Assembly: GCF_964222135.1 (NCBI RefSeq)
Contig: NZ_CAXQBR010000045.1
Coordinates: forward strand, 62,001 to 126,000
Direction of reading: 5' to 3'
Length of the DNA stretch: 64,000 nucleotides
Source: Euzebya sp.
GTDB taxonomy: Bacteria > Actinomycetota > Nitriliruptoria > Euzebyales > Euzebyaceae
The notes below the pieces were generated by a model. It searched no databases. It worked only from the letters and a program-made list of their open reading frames with translations, and had not been told where the DNA came from. A program made the translations under genes and the position numbers. Below, one piece after another: positions 1-8,389 of this stretch (position 1 is its first letter; every line of letters starts with the position of its first letter).

Positions 1-1
1 C

Positions 2-598
2 TTCGCCGCCGGCGCGGACATCAAGGCGATGCGCGAGATGTCCTTCACCGACGCGTTCGCCCACGCCGGCGAGCTGCAGGAGGCCTTCCGGACCCTGGCC
101 GAGGTCCCGAAGGTCGTCATCGCCGCGGTCAACGGCTACGCCCTGGGTGGCGGATGCGAGCTGGCGCTCACCGCGGACTTCCGGTACGCGGCGGACAACG
201 CGAAGTTCGGCCAGCCCGAGATCAAGCTGGGGCTGATCCCGGGCGCCGGCGGCACTCAGCGCCTCGCCCGGCTGATCGGTACCCAGGCGGCCAAGGAGTG
301 GGTCTACGGCGGGGAGATGTACGACGCCGAGACCTGCCGCCAGCTGGGCCTCGTCGACCGGATCTACCCGGCCGACGAGGTGTACGACCGCGCCGTCGAG
401 TCCGCCCGCGCCTACGCAGCCGGCCCCTACGCGCTGCGGATGGCGAAGAAGGCGATCGACGAGGGGATGGGCCTCGACCTGGCCTCGGCGCTCAAGCTCG
501 AGACCGAGCTGTTCGCCGCCACCTTCGCGACCCGGGACCGCGAGATCGGCATGGACGCGTTCCTCGCGAAGGACCGCGCCGAGTTCACCCAGCGCTGA
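2..598 (+). CDS. enoyl-CoA hydratase/isomerase family protein, 3' part
   Basis: The gene begins before the window; 198 codons are visible and open from base 2. Crotonase enzymes hydrate trans-2-enoyl-CoA thioesters in fatty-acid or amino-acid degradation. The fragment starts with an AAGADIKAM-like stretch, which in the family forms part of the CoA pocket and oxyanion hole. It continues with GGGCELALTADFR (second oxyanion-hole segment) and GQPEIKLGLIPGAGGTQRL (the catalytic Glu region), then the helical C-terminal trimerisation part. The next gene follows after 47 bp on the same strand. About 60 N-terminal residues appear to be missing, judged from the usual 260-residue length. Family assignment is secure; the exact substrate cannot be told. 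Confidence 0.93.
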   Translation, partial: FAAGADIKAMREMSFTDAFAHAGELQEAFRTLAEVPKVVIAAVNGYALGGGCELALTADFRYAADNAKFGQPEIKLGLIPGAGGTQRLARLIGTQAAKEWVYGGEMYDAETCRQLGLVDRIYPADEVYDRAVESARAYAAGPYALRMAKKAIDEGMGLDLASALKLETELFAATFATRDREIGMDAFLAKDRAEFTQR

Positions 599-645
599 GC
601 CGGCCGGATCCCCGACCCCCAGGCCCGACCACCCAGGAGCAGTCC

Positions 646-1593
646 ATGGCCGCACCCACCACCACCGACGTCCCGCGGGACCCCCGCCGGGACAACATCG
701 TCTACCACGACTGGGAGGCGCTGACCTACGACGAGAAGTGGTCGATCAGCTTCGACGAGCGCTGCATCGACTACGCGGTCGGCCGCTTCGCCGCGGCGCT
801 CGGCGGCACGCCGCGCCGCTTCGAGCGGGTCCTCGAGGTCGGCGGGGGGACCGGGTTCTTCCTGCTCAACGTCGCCCAGGCCGGCTACGTCGGCGAGGCG
901 TGGACGACCGACATCTCCGAGCAGATGGTGAAGACCTGCATCGCGAACGGGCGGCGCCTCGGCATCGAGGTGCAGGGTCGGGCGGCGGAGGCGGAGTCCC
1001 TCCCCTTCGACGACGCGAGCTTCGACCTGGTGATGGGCCACGCGTTCATCCACCACGTCCCCGACCTCGAGGCGGCGTTCGCCGAGTTCCGCCGGGTCCT
1101 GAAGCCCGGCGGTCGGCTGATCATCGCCGGCGAGCCGACGCTCCTCGGCGACGCGGTCGCCAACCAGTTCAAGCGGGTGACCCGCCTGGGCATCAAGGCC
1201 GCCGCGGCGGTCCTCGGCCACGACCGGGTCCTGGCCCCGCCCCACCACGCGCCGGAGGACGCCGACGCCGCGGCCCTCGAGCAGCACGTCGACCTCCACA
1301 TCTTCACCCCCGCGGAGCTGGAGCGGCTCGCCACCACCGGCGGGTTCACCGACGTGGAGACCGTCACCGAGGAGCTGACCGCGAACTGGTTCGGCTGGGT
1401 GACCCGCACGGCCGAGGCGATGCTCGCCGACGGCATCCTGCCGCCCAGCTACCCCCTGTTCGCCTACCGGGTGTGGCGGTCGCTGTTCTGGCTCGACTCC
1501 CACGTGCTCGACCGGGTCGTGCCGAAGGACCACTGCTACACCGCGATCCGGACCGCGGTGCGGCCGCCGGCGGGCGCGGACGACCGCGGCTGA
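646..1593 (+). CDS. class I SAM-dependent methyltransferase
   Basis: A 315-residue soluble protein with a Rossmann methyltransferase core. Motif I reads VLEVGGGTGFFLLN (about residues 66-79), the acidic end of strand 2 is TTDISEQM, and the post-I/II region has a Methyltransf_11 pattern with SFDLVMGHAFIHHVPD and RRVLKPGGRLIIAGEP. The ATG at 646 is chosen because a purine-rich CAGGAGCAG lies just upstream; the open frame runs further 5' only inside the preceding gene. The C-terminal 110 residues are not part of the core fold and probably bind the acceptor. The substrate is unknown. The acyltransferase 10 bp downstream suggests the pair modifies a lipid, sugar or secondary metabolite. Confidence 0.88.
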   Translation: MAAPTTTDVPRDPRRDNIVYHDWEALTYDEKWSISFDERCIDYAVGRFAAALGGTPRRFERVLEVGGGTGFFLLNVAQAGYVGEAWTTDISEQMVKTCIANGRRLGIEVQGRAAEAESLPFDDASFDLVMGHAFIHHVPDLEAAFAEFRRVLKPGGRLIIAGEPTLLGDAVANQFKRVTRLGIKAAAAVLGHDRVLAPPHHAPEDADAAALEQHVDLHIFTPAELERLATTGGFTDVETVTEELTANWFGWVTRTAEAMLADGILPPSYPLFAYRVWRSLFWLDSHVLDRVVPKDHCYTAIRTAVRPPAGADDRG

Positions 1594-1603
1594 GCGGGTC
1601 GGC

Positions 1604-2443
1604 GTGTCCGCGGAGCTCTCACCCTCCGAGGCCGAGCAGCTCGGCCGCGACATCGCCCACGCCCGCGCGGACGCCGCGGTGCGGGCCGCCACCGCCCGGG
1701 AGGCCACCGCCCGCGCGACGTTGATGGGCATCGACGCCGGCGTGCGGGTGCCCGGCGTCCCGCCCCTCCCCTCCCGCACCCGGTGGGGGTGGCGGCGCAG
1801 CGTCCGCTTCGCCGTCGAGCGGCGCATGGACACCCCGGAGTACCTGGCCCTCTACAGCCGCCACCTGGCCCAGCGCCTGCGCCACCCGCACGTCGTGATG
1901 GGCGGGATGGTGTTCATGGGCCGCCGCGTCGAGCTGCGTGCCCGCCGCGGCCACGGGAACCTCGAGCTGGGCGCCTGGTGCTGGATCGGCGACGACAACA
2001 AGCTGCGCGCCCACGAGGGGAACCTCCGCCTGGGCCCGAAGGTGGTCATGGGTCGCGACAACGTGATCAACACCTACCTCGACATCGAGATCGGCACGAA
2101 CGCGCTGCTCGGGGACTGGATCTACATCTGCGACTTCGACCACCTCTACGACCGCCTCGACGTCCCGATCAAGGCCCAGGGGCTGGTCAAGACGCCGGTG
2201 CGGGTGGGCGCGGACGTGTGGGTGGGGGAGAAGGCGTCGATCCTGCGCGGCGCCGACGTGGGGTCGGGGTCGGTCGTGGCCAGCCAGGCGCTGGTGAAGG
2301 ACCGGATCCCGCCGTTCTCCATCGTCGTCGGCACGCCGGCCCGGGTGATCCGGAGCCGCCTGCCCGACGGCATGACCGTCGAGGAGGGCCTGGCGCTGCA
2401 GCGCGCCGGCCACCCCCTCCCCGGCGACCCGCTGGAGGGTTGA
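1604..2443 (+). CDS. left-handed beta-helix (hexapeptide-repeat) acyltransferase
   Basis: A 279-residue protein starting at GTG 1604, 10 bp after the methyltransferase. The central part (about residues 95-255) shows hexapeptide rungs (GNLELGAWCWIGDDNKL, NLRLGPKVVMGRDNVI, DVWVGEKASILRGADVGSGS) and ends with IPPFSIVVGTPARVIRSR, the hallmark of CoA-dependent O- or N-acetyltransferases of the maa/nod type. A loop rich in Asp and His (YICDFDHLYDR) lies near the expected active site. The N-terminal 60 residues are charged and helical. The product is probably an acylated sugar or small metabolite; the acceptor is unknown. Co-transcription with the upstream methyltransferase is likely. The gene ends 6 bp from the convergent penicillin-binding protein gene. 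Confidence 0.85.
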   Translation: MSAELSPSEAEQLGRDIAHARADAAVRAATAREATARATLMGIDAGVRVPGVPPLPSRTRWGWRRSVRFAVERRMDTPEYLALYSRHLAQRLRHPHVVMGGMVFMGRRVELRARRGHGNLELGAWCWIGDDNKLRAHEGNLRLGPKVVMGRDNVINTYLDIEIGTNALLGDWIYICDFDHLYDRLDVPIKAQGLVKTPVRVGADVWVGEKASILRGADVGSGSVVASQALVKDRIPPFSIVVGTPARVIRSRLPDGMTVEEGLALQRAGHPLPGDPLEG

Positions 2444-2449
2444 GGGCGC

Positions 2450-4588
2450 TCAGCCGCCCAGCAGCTCGCCGATCAGCCCGCCGGGACCGGGCGGGTCCTC
2501 CTCGGGCGGCGGCTCCGGCTCTGGCGGTGGTGCGGCGGGCGGCGGAGGGGCGACCGGCTCGGGCTGGGGGTCCGGCTGGGGTGGCGCGGGAGGGGGCGGC
2601 GCGGGCGCCGGTGGTGGGGGAGGGGGCGGTGGCGGCGGTGCGGGACCGGCCGGCGGGGTGCGGCGTTCGACGCCGTCGTCGTCGCCGACCTCCGGCGCGG
2701 GGAAGTCGCGGGGCGCCACGTCCGCCAGCAGGCCGGTCGCGAGGTCGGCCCACATCCGCGCGGGCAGCTGCCCGCCGTAGCAGGCTCCGCCGCAGCCGTC
2801 GAGGCCGCGCAGCGGCACGTCGCCGTCGCGGTGGCTGACCATGACGGCGAGGGACAGGTCGGGGGTGTAGCCGGCGAACCACACCTGCGTCGAGTCGCTC
2901 GTGGTCCCGGTCTTGCCCGCCTGGGGACGGCCGATCGCCGCCCGCGTGCCGGTCCCGCCGTCGACGACCGCCCTGAGCGCGGTCGTGGCCCGTCGCGCCA
3001 CGCCGGCCGGGACGGCGCGGTGGCACCGACCGAGCTCCTCGGCCTCGGGCACCGCCCAGCCGGCCGCCACCATCGACAGGTGCCACGCCTCGACGTCTGC
3101 GGGGTCGGGCTGGCGCGGATCGGGGACCGCGACCGGCTGGCCGTCGGCGTCGGTGATCCCGCGGATGACCCGAGCGGGGCAGGCCACCCCGTCGTTCGCC
3201 AGCGCCCCGAACGCGCTGGCCATGTCGAGGGGGGTGACCGACGCGGTACCGAGCACCTGGGTCAGGTCGTCGTCGCGCAGCGTCGAGCGGACCCCGAGCC
3301 GTCCGGCGGCCTCGACCATCGCCGGGACGCCGACGGACTCGGCGACCTGGGCGAAGACGGTGTTGATCGAGCTCGACGTCGCCTGGGCGAGGCTGCAGCG
3401 GCCCCCGCACCCGCCGCCGCGGGGTTCCCAGTCGCCGATGCGGATCTGCGCGGGCGCCGCCCAGGACGAGTCGAGGGCGTACCCCTGCTCGAGGGCGGCC
3501 ACCAGCGCGAACACCTTGAACGTCGACCCGCTCGGCCGTCCGTAGTCGCTGGACAGGGCGAGGTCGACCTGGGACTCAGCGAAGTCCCGACCCGACCAGG
3601 CGGCGAGCACGTCCCCGGTGGAGGGGTCGAGGGCCACGGCGGCCGGTTCGACGGCGGGGTCGGCGGGCAGGTGGCCGGCCATGCGGCGCTCGAGCTCGTA
3701 CTGGTCGTCGAGGTCGACGGTCGACTGGATCGCCAGGCCGCCGTGGTACAGCCGGTCCGGGCCGATCGTCGCCAGCAGCTGGCGGCGGATCTCCTCGACC
3801 AGGTACGGCGCCGCCGGCGGGGGACGGCGGACGGGGGAGAGGCCGAGCGGCTCGGCCTGGGCCGCCGCGACGTCCGCGGCGCTCGCGAAGCCGTGCGCCG
3901 CCATCTCGGCCAGCACCACGTCGCGGCGCCGGCGGGTGCCCTCGGGATCGTCGACCGGCGACCAGTCGGCTGGCCGGCCGAGCGTCGACGCGAGCGTGGC
4001 GGCCTGCGCCAGCGTGAGGTCGGCCGCCGGCACCCCGAAGTAGGTGAGCGCTGCGGCCTGCGCCCCGTACGCCCCCTCCCCGAAGTACACCCGGTTGAGG
4101 TAGGCGGCGAGGATCTCGTCCTTCGACCGCTCCTTCTCGAGCTGGACGGCCAGCACCGCCTCGCGGACCTTGCGCCGGAACGTGCGCTCGGACCCGGTGA
4201 ACGTCAGCTTCACGTACTGCTGGGTCAGGGTCGACGCGCCCTCGACGATCTCCCCCCGCCGGACGTTCTGCCACACCGCCCGCAGCACGCCCGCCGGGTC
4301 GACCCCGCGGTGGTCGTAGAAGCGGTGGTCCTCGGTGGCGACCACCGCGTCGCGCAGGTGCGGGCTGATGCCGGCGAGGGCCACCTCGGCGTGGCTGACG
4401 TCGGCGACGAAGCTGTGCCAGGGCGTCCCGTCGGCGTCGAACAGCACCGAGGGCCGTCCGAGCGGCCGCTCGGGCGGGAGGTCCCAGTCGATGTGCAGCA
4501 CCGCCAGGGCGGCGACCAGCGCGAGCAGGGCACCGCCGACGACCACCACCCCGGTGGCGATCGCCAGCCGGACCACGATCCGCCGCAC
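2450..4588 (-). CDS. class A penicillin-binding protein (transglycosylase/transpeptidase)
   Basis: A 712-residue bifunctional peptidoglycan synthase anchored by one N-terminal membrane segment (about residues 5-32). The GT51 glycosyltransferase domain carries EDHRFYDHRG (catalytic Glu near 86) and EGASTLTQQYVK. The transpeptidase domain has SGSTFK (nucleophile Ser about 355), an SIN variant of SxN, and AGKTGTT near residue 570. The last about 80 residues are a Pro/Glu tail, common in actinobacterial PBPs of the PonA type. Extra cysteines (GGGCGGRCS and a C-GGAC-containing loop) may form extracytoplasmic disulfides. GTG 4588 sits 6 nt after a TAGGGT -10-like hexamer on the minus strand, so the mRNA may be leaderless. 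The gene is divergent from the GNAT gene. Confidence 0.93.
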   Translation of the reverse strand: MRRIVVRLAIATGVVVVGGALLALVAALAVLHIDWDLPPERPLGRPSVLFDADGTPWHSFVADVSHAEVALAGISPHLRDAVVATEDHRFYDHRGVDPAGVLRAVWQNVRRGEIVEGASTLTQQYVKLTFTGSERTFRRKVREAVLAVQLEKERSKDEILAAYLNRVYFGEGAYGAQAAALTYFGVPAADLTLAQAATLASTLGRPADWSPVDDPEGTRRRRDVVLAEMAAHGFASAADVAAAQAEPLGLSPVRRPPPAAPYLVEEIRRQLLATIGPDRLYHGGLAIQSTVDLDDQYELERRMAGHLPADPAVEPAAVALDPSTGDVLAAWSGRDFAESQVDLALSSDYGRPSGSTFKVFALVAALEQGYALDSSWAAPAQIRIGDWEPRGGGCGGRCSLAQATSSSINTVFAQVAESVGVPAMVEAAGRLGVRSTLRDDDLTQVLGTASVTPLDMASAFGALANDGVACPARVIRGITDADGQPVAVPDPRQPDPADVEAWHLSMVAAGWAVPEAEELGRCHRAVPAGVARRATTALRAVVDGGTGTRAAIGRPQAGKTGTTSDSTQVWFAGYTPDLSLAVMVSHRDGDVPLRGLDGCGGACYGGQLPARMWADLATGLLADVAPRDFPAPEVGDDDGVERRTPPAGPAPPPPPPPPPPAPAPPPPAPPQPDPQPEPVAPPPPAAPPPEPEPPPEEDPPGPGGLIGELLGG

Positions 4589-4594
4589 GACGCC

Positions 4595-4629
4595 ACCCTA
4601 CCCCCGCGCGAGGCGGGGGTGACTAGTCA
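4595..4629. promoter_or_regulatory. divergent promoter region with two inverted repeats
   Basis: Between the PBP gene and the GNAT gene lies ACCCCCGC-GCGAG-GCGGGGGT (4600-4620), directly abutting the perfect 10-bp palindrome TGACTAGTCA (4620-4629). The minus-strand -10-like TAGGGT (4595-4600) overlaps the first repeat. The layout would suit an operator controlling the PBP gene, or a hairpin. No regulator is encoded next to it. Confidence 0.4.
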
Positions 4630-4702
4630 TCTGCGGTGGTCGTCGCCATCCGTCCGTGCGCGGGGCTCGGTGCGGCCGCCGCCGCTGGTTACCGTGGTGG
4701 GT

Positions 4703-5509
4703 GTGGACCCCACCGAGGAGATCGACCCGTCGCCCGAGCGGGCTGCGCCGGCCCGTCGTCGGGTGCGGGGCGGGCGCGTGCCCGACGGCGTCCGCGAGGT
4801 GCCGCTGCGCGACGGCTCGCGGATGTGGGTCAGACCGATCCAGCCCGATGACCGCGAGCGGATCGTGGAGGGGCTCGCCCAGCTGTCCGCCCGGTCCCGC
4901 TACCTGCGCTTCCACAGCCAGGTGGACCACCTGACGCAGTCCCAGCTCGACTACCTCGTCGACGTCGACCACGTCGACCACGAGGCCCTGGTGGCCCTCG
5001 ACCCCGACGCCGAGGGGACGCCCGGGGTGGCGATCGCCCGGTACATCCGCCTGCGCGACGACCCCGACGTCGCCGAGGCCGCGATCACCGTCCTCGACGA
5101 GTACCAGGGGCGCGGGATCGGCACGTCGCTGGTCGGCCTGCTCGAGCAGGAGGCCCGCGAGCGGGGCATCGGGACCTTCCGCAACTACGTGCTCGCCGAG
5201 AACCAGCCGATGCTCGAGATCTTCCGCCAGCTCGGCGGGCACCTCGAGGTCGAGGGGCCGGGGCTGTACCGCGTCGACCTCCCCATCCCCGACGTCGACG
5301 AGGTCCGGCCGGACACCCCGGCCGGTCGTCTGGTCGCGTCCCTCGGGCGCAGCGGGGAGGAGCGCCACGACACCTGGCTCTACCCGATCATGTGGGCGGC
5401 CCGCAAGGTCATCGGCGCGGACGCCGGCCCGGCCCCCGATGTGGAGGGGATCGGGCCGGCGCGGCTGCTCAAGGCCCTGAAGCGGGAGCCCGGCGAGCGG
5501 GGCCGGTAG
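4703..5509 (+). CDS. GNAT-family N-acetyltransferase
   Basis: A 268-residue protein whose central part (about residues 45-195) is a GNAT fold. It has VRPIQPDDRERIVEG, then LSARSRYLRFHS, and the acetyl-CoA pyrophosphate-binding loop YQGRGIGTSLVG. The pattern resembles the GNAT domain of bacterial protein acetyltransferases of the Pat type, but without their cyclic-nucleotide or ligase-like domains. The C-terminal 70 residues (TWLYPIMWAARKVIG) are unassigned. I choose GTG 4703 because a TACCGT -10-like hexamer (4690-4695) ends 7 nt upstream, which predicts a leaderless start; GTG 4694 and 4697 are alternatives inside the hexamer region. The target may be a protein lysine or a small molecule. 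Confidence 0.82.
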   Translation: MDPTEEIDPSPERAAPARRRVRGGRVPDGVREVPLRDGSRMWVRPIQPDDRERIVEGLAQLSARSRYLRFHSQVDHLTQSQLDYLVDVDHVDHEALVALDPDAEGTPGVAIARYIRLRDDPDVAEAAITVLDEYQGRGIGTSLVGLLEQEARERGIGTFRNYVLAENQPMLEIFRQLGGHLEVEGPGLYRVDLPIPDVDEVRPDTPAGRLVASLGRSGEERHDTWLYPIMWAARKVIGADAGPAPDVEGIGPARLLKALKREPGERGR

Positions 5510-5521
5510 GCGAGCCCCCGG

Positions 5522-6646
5522 TCAGAGCTCGATGACGCTGATCTCGTACTCGCCGTAGCGCTCGCCGAAGGCCTGGGCGACGATCGTGTAGTTCCCGTCG
5601 ACCGGCAGGGTGATCTCCAGCCGCGAGTCGGGGAAGTCGCCGCCGTCGTCGTCACGACCGATCTCGACGCCGTTCGGGTCCTCGATCGAGACGACGGGGT
5701 CGACGGCGTCGTCGAGGCCGCGCATCGAGATGACGATCGTCTGGCCCGCCGTGCCGGCGTAGTCGTAGACGATCTGCGGGGTGGAGGCGCTCAGCACGTC
5801 GACGGCGGACAGCACCGACGGGAAGTCGAGGGTGATCTCGAAGGTGCCGGTGGTGCCGGCGAACGACGTCGCCTCGATCCGGTACTCGCCGTCGGCCGGC
5901 AGGTTCGCCTGGATGCGGGAGTCGAACGCGTCCGGCAGCCCCGCCGCGTCGTCGTTCTCCGCCACGATCGCGCCGTCGGGTCCGTACAGCACCAGCTTCG
6001 GGTCGAGCGCGTCGTCGGTCGCGATCATCGTGATCACGACCTCCTCGCCGGTGACGCCGTCGAAGAAGAAGTCCACCGTGGGTGCGGAGGCCGTGATCTG
6101 CCCGGTCGCGACGTCGCCCATCGCCATCCCGTCCCCGCCCGCGGGCGGTGCGGGCGGCACGGCCGGCGGGGCCGGCGGCGGCTCGGGAGCGGTCGCGGTC
6201 GCCGTCGGCTCCGGCTCGTCCGTGGGCTCGTCGGTCGGCTCGTCCGTGGGCTCGTCGGTGGGCTCCTCGGTCGGCTCGTCGGTCTCGGTGGCCTCGTCGG
6301 TCTCCTCGGTCTCGGTGTCGCTGAGGGCGACGTCGCCGTCGTCGTCGCCGCGCAGCAGGAAGAACGCGCCCGCCGCGCCGGCCAGGATCAGCACGCCGGC
6401 GATGATCCCGACGATCAGCGGCGTGTTGGACTTCTTCTCCGGGCCCTGGAAGCCACCGGGTCCGCCGTAGCCCGGGGGTGGACCGCCGCCGTAGCCGGGG
6501 GGCTGGCCGCCGCCGTAGCCCGGGGGCGGCGCACCGCCGTAGCCGGGCGGCGGCTGCTGGCCGGGGAACGGCTGCGTCGGGGGGTTCTGCTGGCCGGGGT
6601 TGTACCCACCGGGCTGCCCGAACGGCGGGGGAGGCTGGTTCGACAC
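5522..6646 (-). CDS. membrane-anchored protein with two PPC-like beta-sandwich repeats
   Basis: A 374-residue protein in four parts. A cytoplasmic N-terminus of about 75 residues is made of PPGYGG repeats. One transmembrane helix follows (IVGIIAGVLILAGAAGAFFLL). Then come an acidic linker of TDEP repeats and two extracellular modules of about 95 residues each. Both modules share the pattern of bacterial pre-peptidase C-terminal domains: strand-rich, with DDALDPKLVLYGPDG and DDAVDPVVSIEDPNG, and ending LPADGEYRIEATS and LPVDGNYTIVAQA. No enzyme motif is present, so a binding or structural role at the surface is inferred. The start is GTG 6646, preceded by a GAAGGA ribosome-binding site. Gly/Pro/Tyr-rich N-termini of this kind are common in actinobacterial single-pass proteins. 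Confidence 0.75.
   Translation of the reverse strand: MSNQPPPPFGQPGGYNPGQQNPPTQPFPGQQPPPGYGGAPPPGYGGGQPPGYGGGPPPGYGGPGGFQGPEKKSNTPLIVGIIAGVLILAGAAGAFFLLRGDDDGDVALSDTETEETDEATETDEPTEEPTDEPTDEPTDEPTDEPEPTATATAPEPPPAPPAVPPAPPAGGDGMAMGDVATGQITASAPTVDFFFDGVTGEEVVITMIATDDALDPKLVLYGPDGAIVAENDDAAGLPDAFDSRIQANLPADGEYRIEATSFAGTTGTFEITLDFPSVLSAVDVLSASTPQIVYDYAGTAGQTIVISMRGLDDAVDPVVSIEDPNGVEIGRDDDGGDFPDSRLEITLPVDGNYTIVAQAFGERYGEYEISVIEL
6213..6284 (-). repeat. six 12-bp coding repeats (TDEP linker)
   Basis: Six consecutive 12-bp units of the form GGCTCGTCSGTS lie inside the anchored-protein gene. On the coding strand each unit encodes one T-D/E-E-P tetrapeptide. The array sets the length of the wall-spanning acidic linker and is a likely site of slippage-driven length variation. 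Confidence 0.8.
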
Positions 6647-6769
6647 ACGACGTCCTTCTGCTGCGGGTTGCGGTCACCGCCGAGGGCGCCACGCCCCCCG
6701 ATGACCGGGGAGCAGAGTGCCCCACGCCTGCGCAGCGGGCAAGCCAGGTCACCCAGCGTCAGGGAGTTG

Positions 6770-8389
6770 TCATCCGCCGATCGGGACCGGGCAGGGGCGT
6801 CGGCTGGGGTCGTCGTGCCAGGCCAGCTCCTCGAGGTCCTGGCCGGCGCAGGCCTGCTCGAAGCGGGCGAGGTGGGTCTTGACCCGCTCGACGGCGTACT
6901 GCGTGGACTGGTCGCGGGCGATCATGAACGGCCAATCGGACGCCTGCAGCATGGTCAGCTGACGCCACGCCGCGTCCCGGGCCGGTCCGTCGGCGAGGGT
7001 CGCGAAGCGGTCCTCGGCCGCCCGGATCTCCTGCCAGATCCACCGGGTCTCGTCGGTGACCCACGCCGCGTGCCCCTTGCCCCAGCCCCAGGAGGACTCG
7101 GGGAGCCGCAACCTGGCGGCCGGGGGCCGGCGCGCGAGGTGACCCGCGAGGGTGGTCGTGCCCACGGTCGGGTCGTCCGCCAGCCGGCGCAGCACGGCCT
7201 CGAGCCACTGCGGGCCCTCGTACCACCAGTGACCGAACAGCTCGGTGTCGTAGGCGGCCACGACGACGGCGTCGTCGTCCCGCGGGTCGAGGTGGGCGTG
7301 GAGCAGCCCGACGAAGTCGTCGGCGTGTGCGGCGACGCGGGCCGCGGCGGCATCCGGCTCGTAGGGCTGCTTGGCGAGGCTCGAGGTGTCGGTCACCCGC
7401 CACGACTTGAAGCCGCCCTCGAGGTCGATCGCGTGGAAGTCGCGGTACCACACGTCCGCCGGGTACCCGCCGTGGGGGTTCCACACCGCGTACGACACCG
7501 CGAGGTTCCGCCCGAACGCCGCGACGTCGGAGTCGGCGATCCACACCGGCCGGTCGAGCACGTCGAGGGGATCGCCGACCGCGTGGAGGTCCCGGGCCGT
7601 CCGCGCCCACTCGCGGTCGGCCGCGCCGGCCGGACGGGCGAGGGTCGGCCCGTCGAGGACCAGGTGGTCGACACCCGCTTCGGCCCAGAACGCCTCGAGC
7701 CCGGGCAGGTCGACCGCCGAGGGGACGAGCAGCGGCGTGCCGTCCGGCCGCACGTCGTGGGGCGGGGCGGTCGGGTCGCCGACCGGACCGGCCGGCCGGT
7801 AGCCGCACTCGGGAGCCCACACGCCCGTGGGTCGCCGCCCGGTCAGGGCCTCCCCCACGTCGAGGCCGGCGCTGATCTGCCCGCGGATCAGCGAGGGGTC
7901 CGCCATCAGCGGCAGGTACGGGTGGGTCGCCGGGCCGCCGAGGAGCTCGATGACGCCGGCGTCGGCGAGCCGGGCGAACGGCGCCACCAGCCCCTCGCCG
8001 AGGAGCCCGTCCTCGAGCTGGGTGAGGAGCCGGGCCTGGCGCTGTGCGTGGTGCCGCCAGACCGGCCCGAGCACGGCCTTGTCCGACGCCGGGGCCGCGG
8101 ACATGGTCCACTGCAGGTCGAGGACGCGCCGGCCCAGCCAGGAGTGGAACTCCGCGAGCAGGTACGGGTCGGCCATCTGCTCGGCCAGGACGGGCGTGAA
8201 CCCGATCGTCATCACGTCGGTCAGGCCGTCGGCGGCCAGGCGCTCGAGGGTGTCGAGGAGCGGCAGGTAGGACTCCGACCAGGACTGGAACAGCCACTCC
8301 TCCCCGACCGGGAAGACCCCGTTGCGCCGGAACCACGGCAGGTGGCTGTGGAGGACGAACGCGACCGACCCGCCCCCTCCCCCGCTCAC
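6770..8389 (-). CDS. GH57 alpha-1,4-glucan branching enzyme (DUF1957 type)
   Basis: A 539-residue glycoside hydrolase family 57 protein. Family-conserved regions are visible: LHSHLPW at the N-terminus, TGVWAPECGYRP carrying the catalytic Glu nucleophile, YDTELFGHWWYEG carrying the acid/base Asp, and the helical C-terminal region with ESSWGWGKGHAAWV. These match branching enzymes of the TK1436/Thermus type that introduce alpha-1,6 branches into glycogen, rather than GH57 amylases. GTG 8389 overlaps the stop of the upstream methyltransferase by 4 bp (GTGA), so the two are translationally coupled. The usual GH13 glgB is not in the window. Glycogen or a methylated glucan are the likely substrates; the latter is inference from the neighbour. 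Confidence 0.88.
   Translation of the reverse strand: MSGGGGGSVAFVLHSHLPWFRRNGVFPVGEEWLFQSWSESYLPLLDTLERLAADGLTDVMTIGFTPVLAEQMADPYLLAEFHSWLGRRVLDLQWTMSAAPASDKAVLGPVWRHHAQRQARLLTQLEDGLLGEGLVAPFARLADAGVIELLGGPATHPYLPLMADPSLIRGQISAGLDVGEALTGRRPTGVWAPECGYRPAGPVGDPTAPPHDVRPDGTPLLVPSAVDLPGLEAFWAEAGVDHLVLDGPTLARPAGAADREWARTARDLHAVGDPLDVLDRPVWIADSDVAAFGRNLAVSYAVWNPHGGYPADVWYRDFHAIDLEGGFKSWRVTDTSSLAKQPYEPDAAAARVAAHADDFVGLLHAHLDPRDDDAVVVAAYDTELFGHWWYEGPQWLEAVLRRLADDPTVGTTTLAGHLARRPPAARLRLPESSWGWGKGHAAWVTDETRWIWQEIRAAEDRFATLADGPARDAAWRQLTMLQASDWPFMIARDQSTQYAVERVKTHLARFEQACAGQDLEELAWHDDPSRRPCPVPIGG

Noticed and set aside
2831-4622. Long plus-strand open frames opposite the penicillin-binding protein gene
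   Set aside because: They are Arg/Gly/Ala-rich shadows with no family motif. The minus strand has full GT51 and transpeptidase signatures. Only the part from 4703 onward (GNAT) is real.
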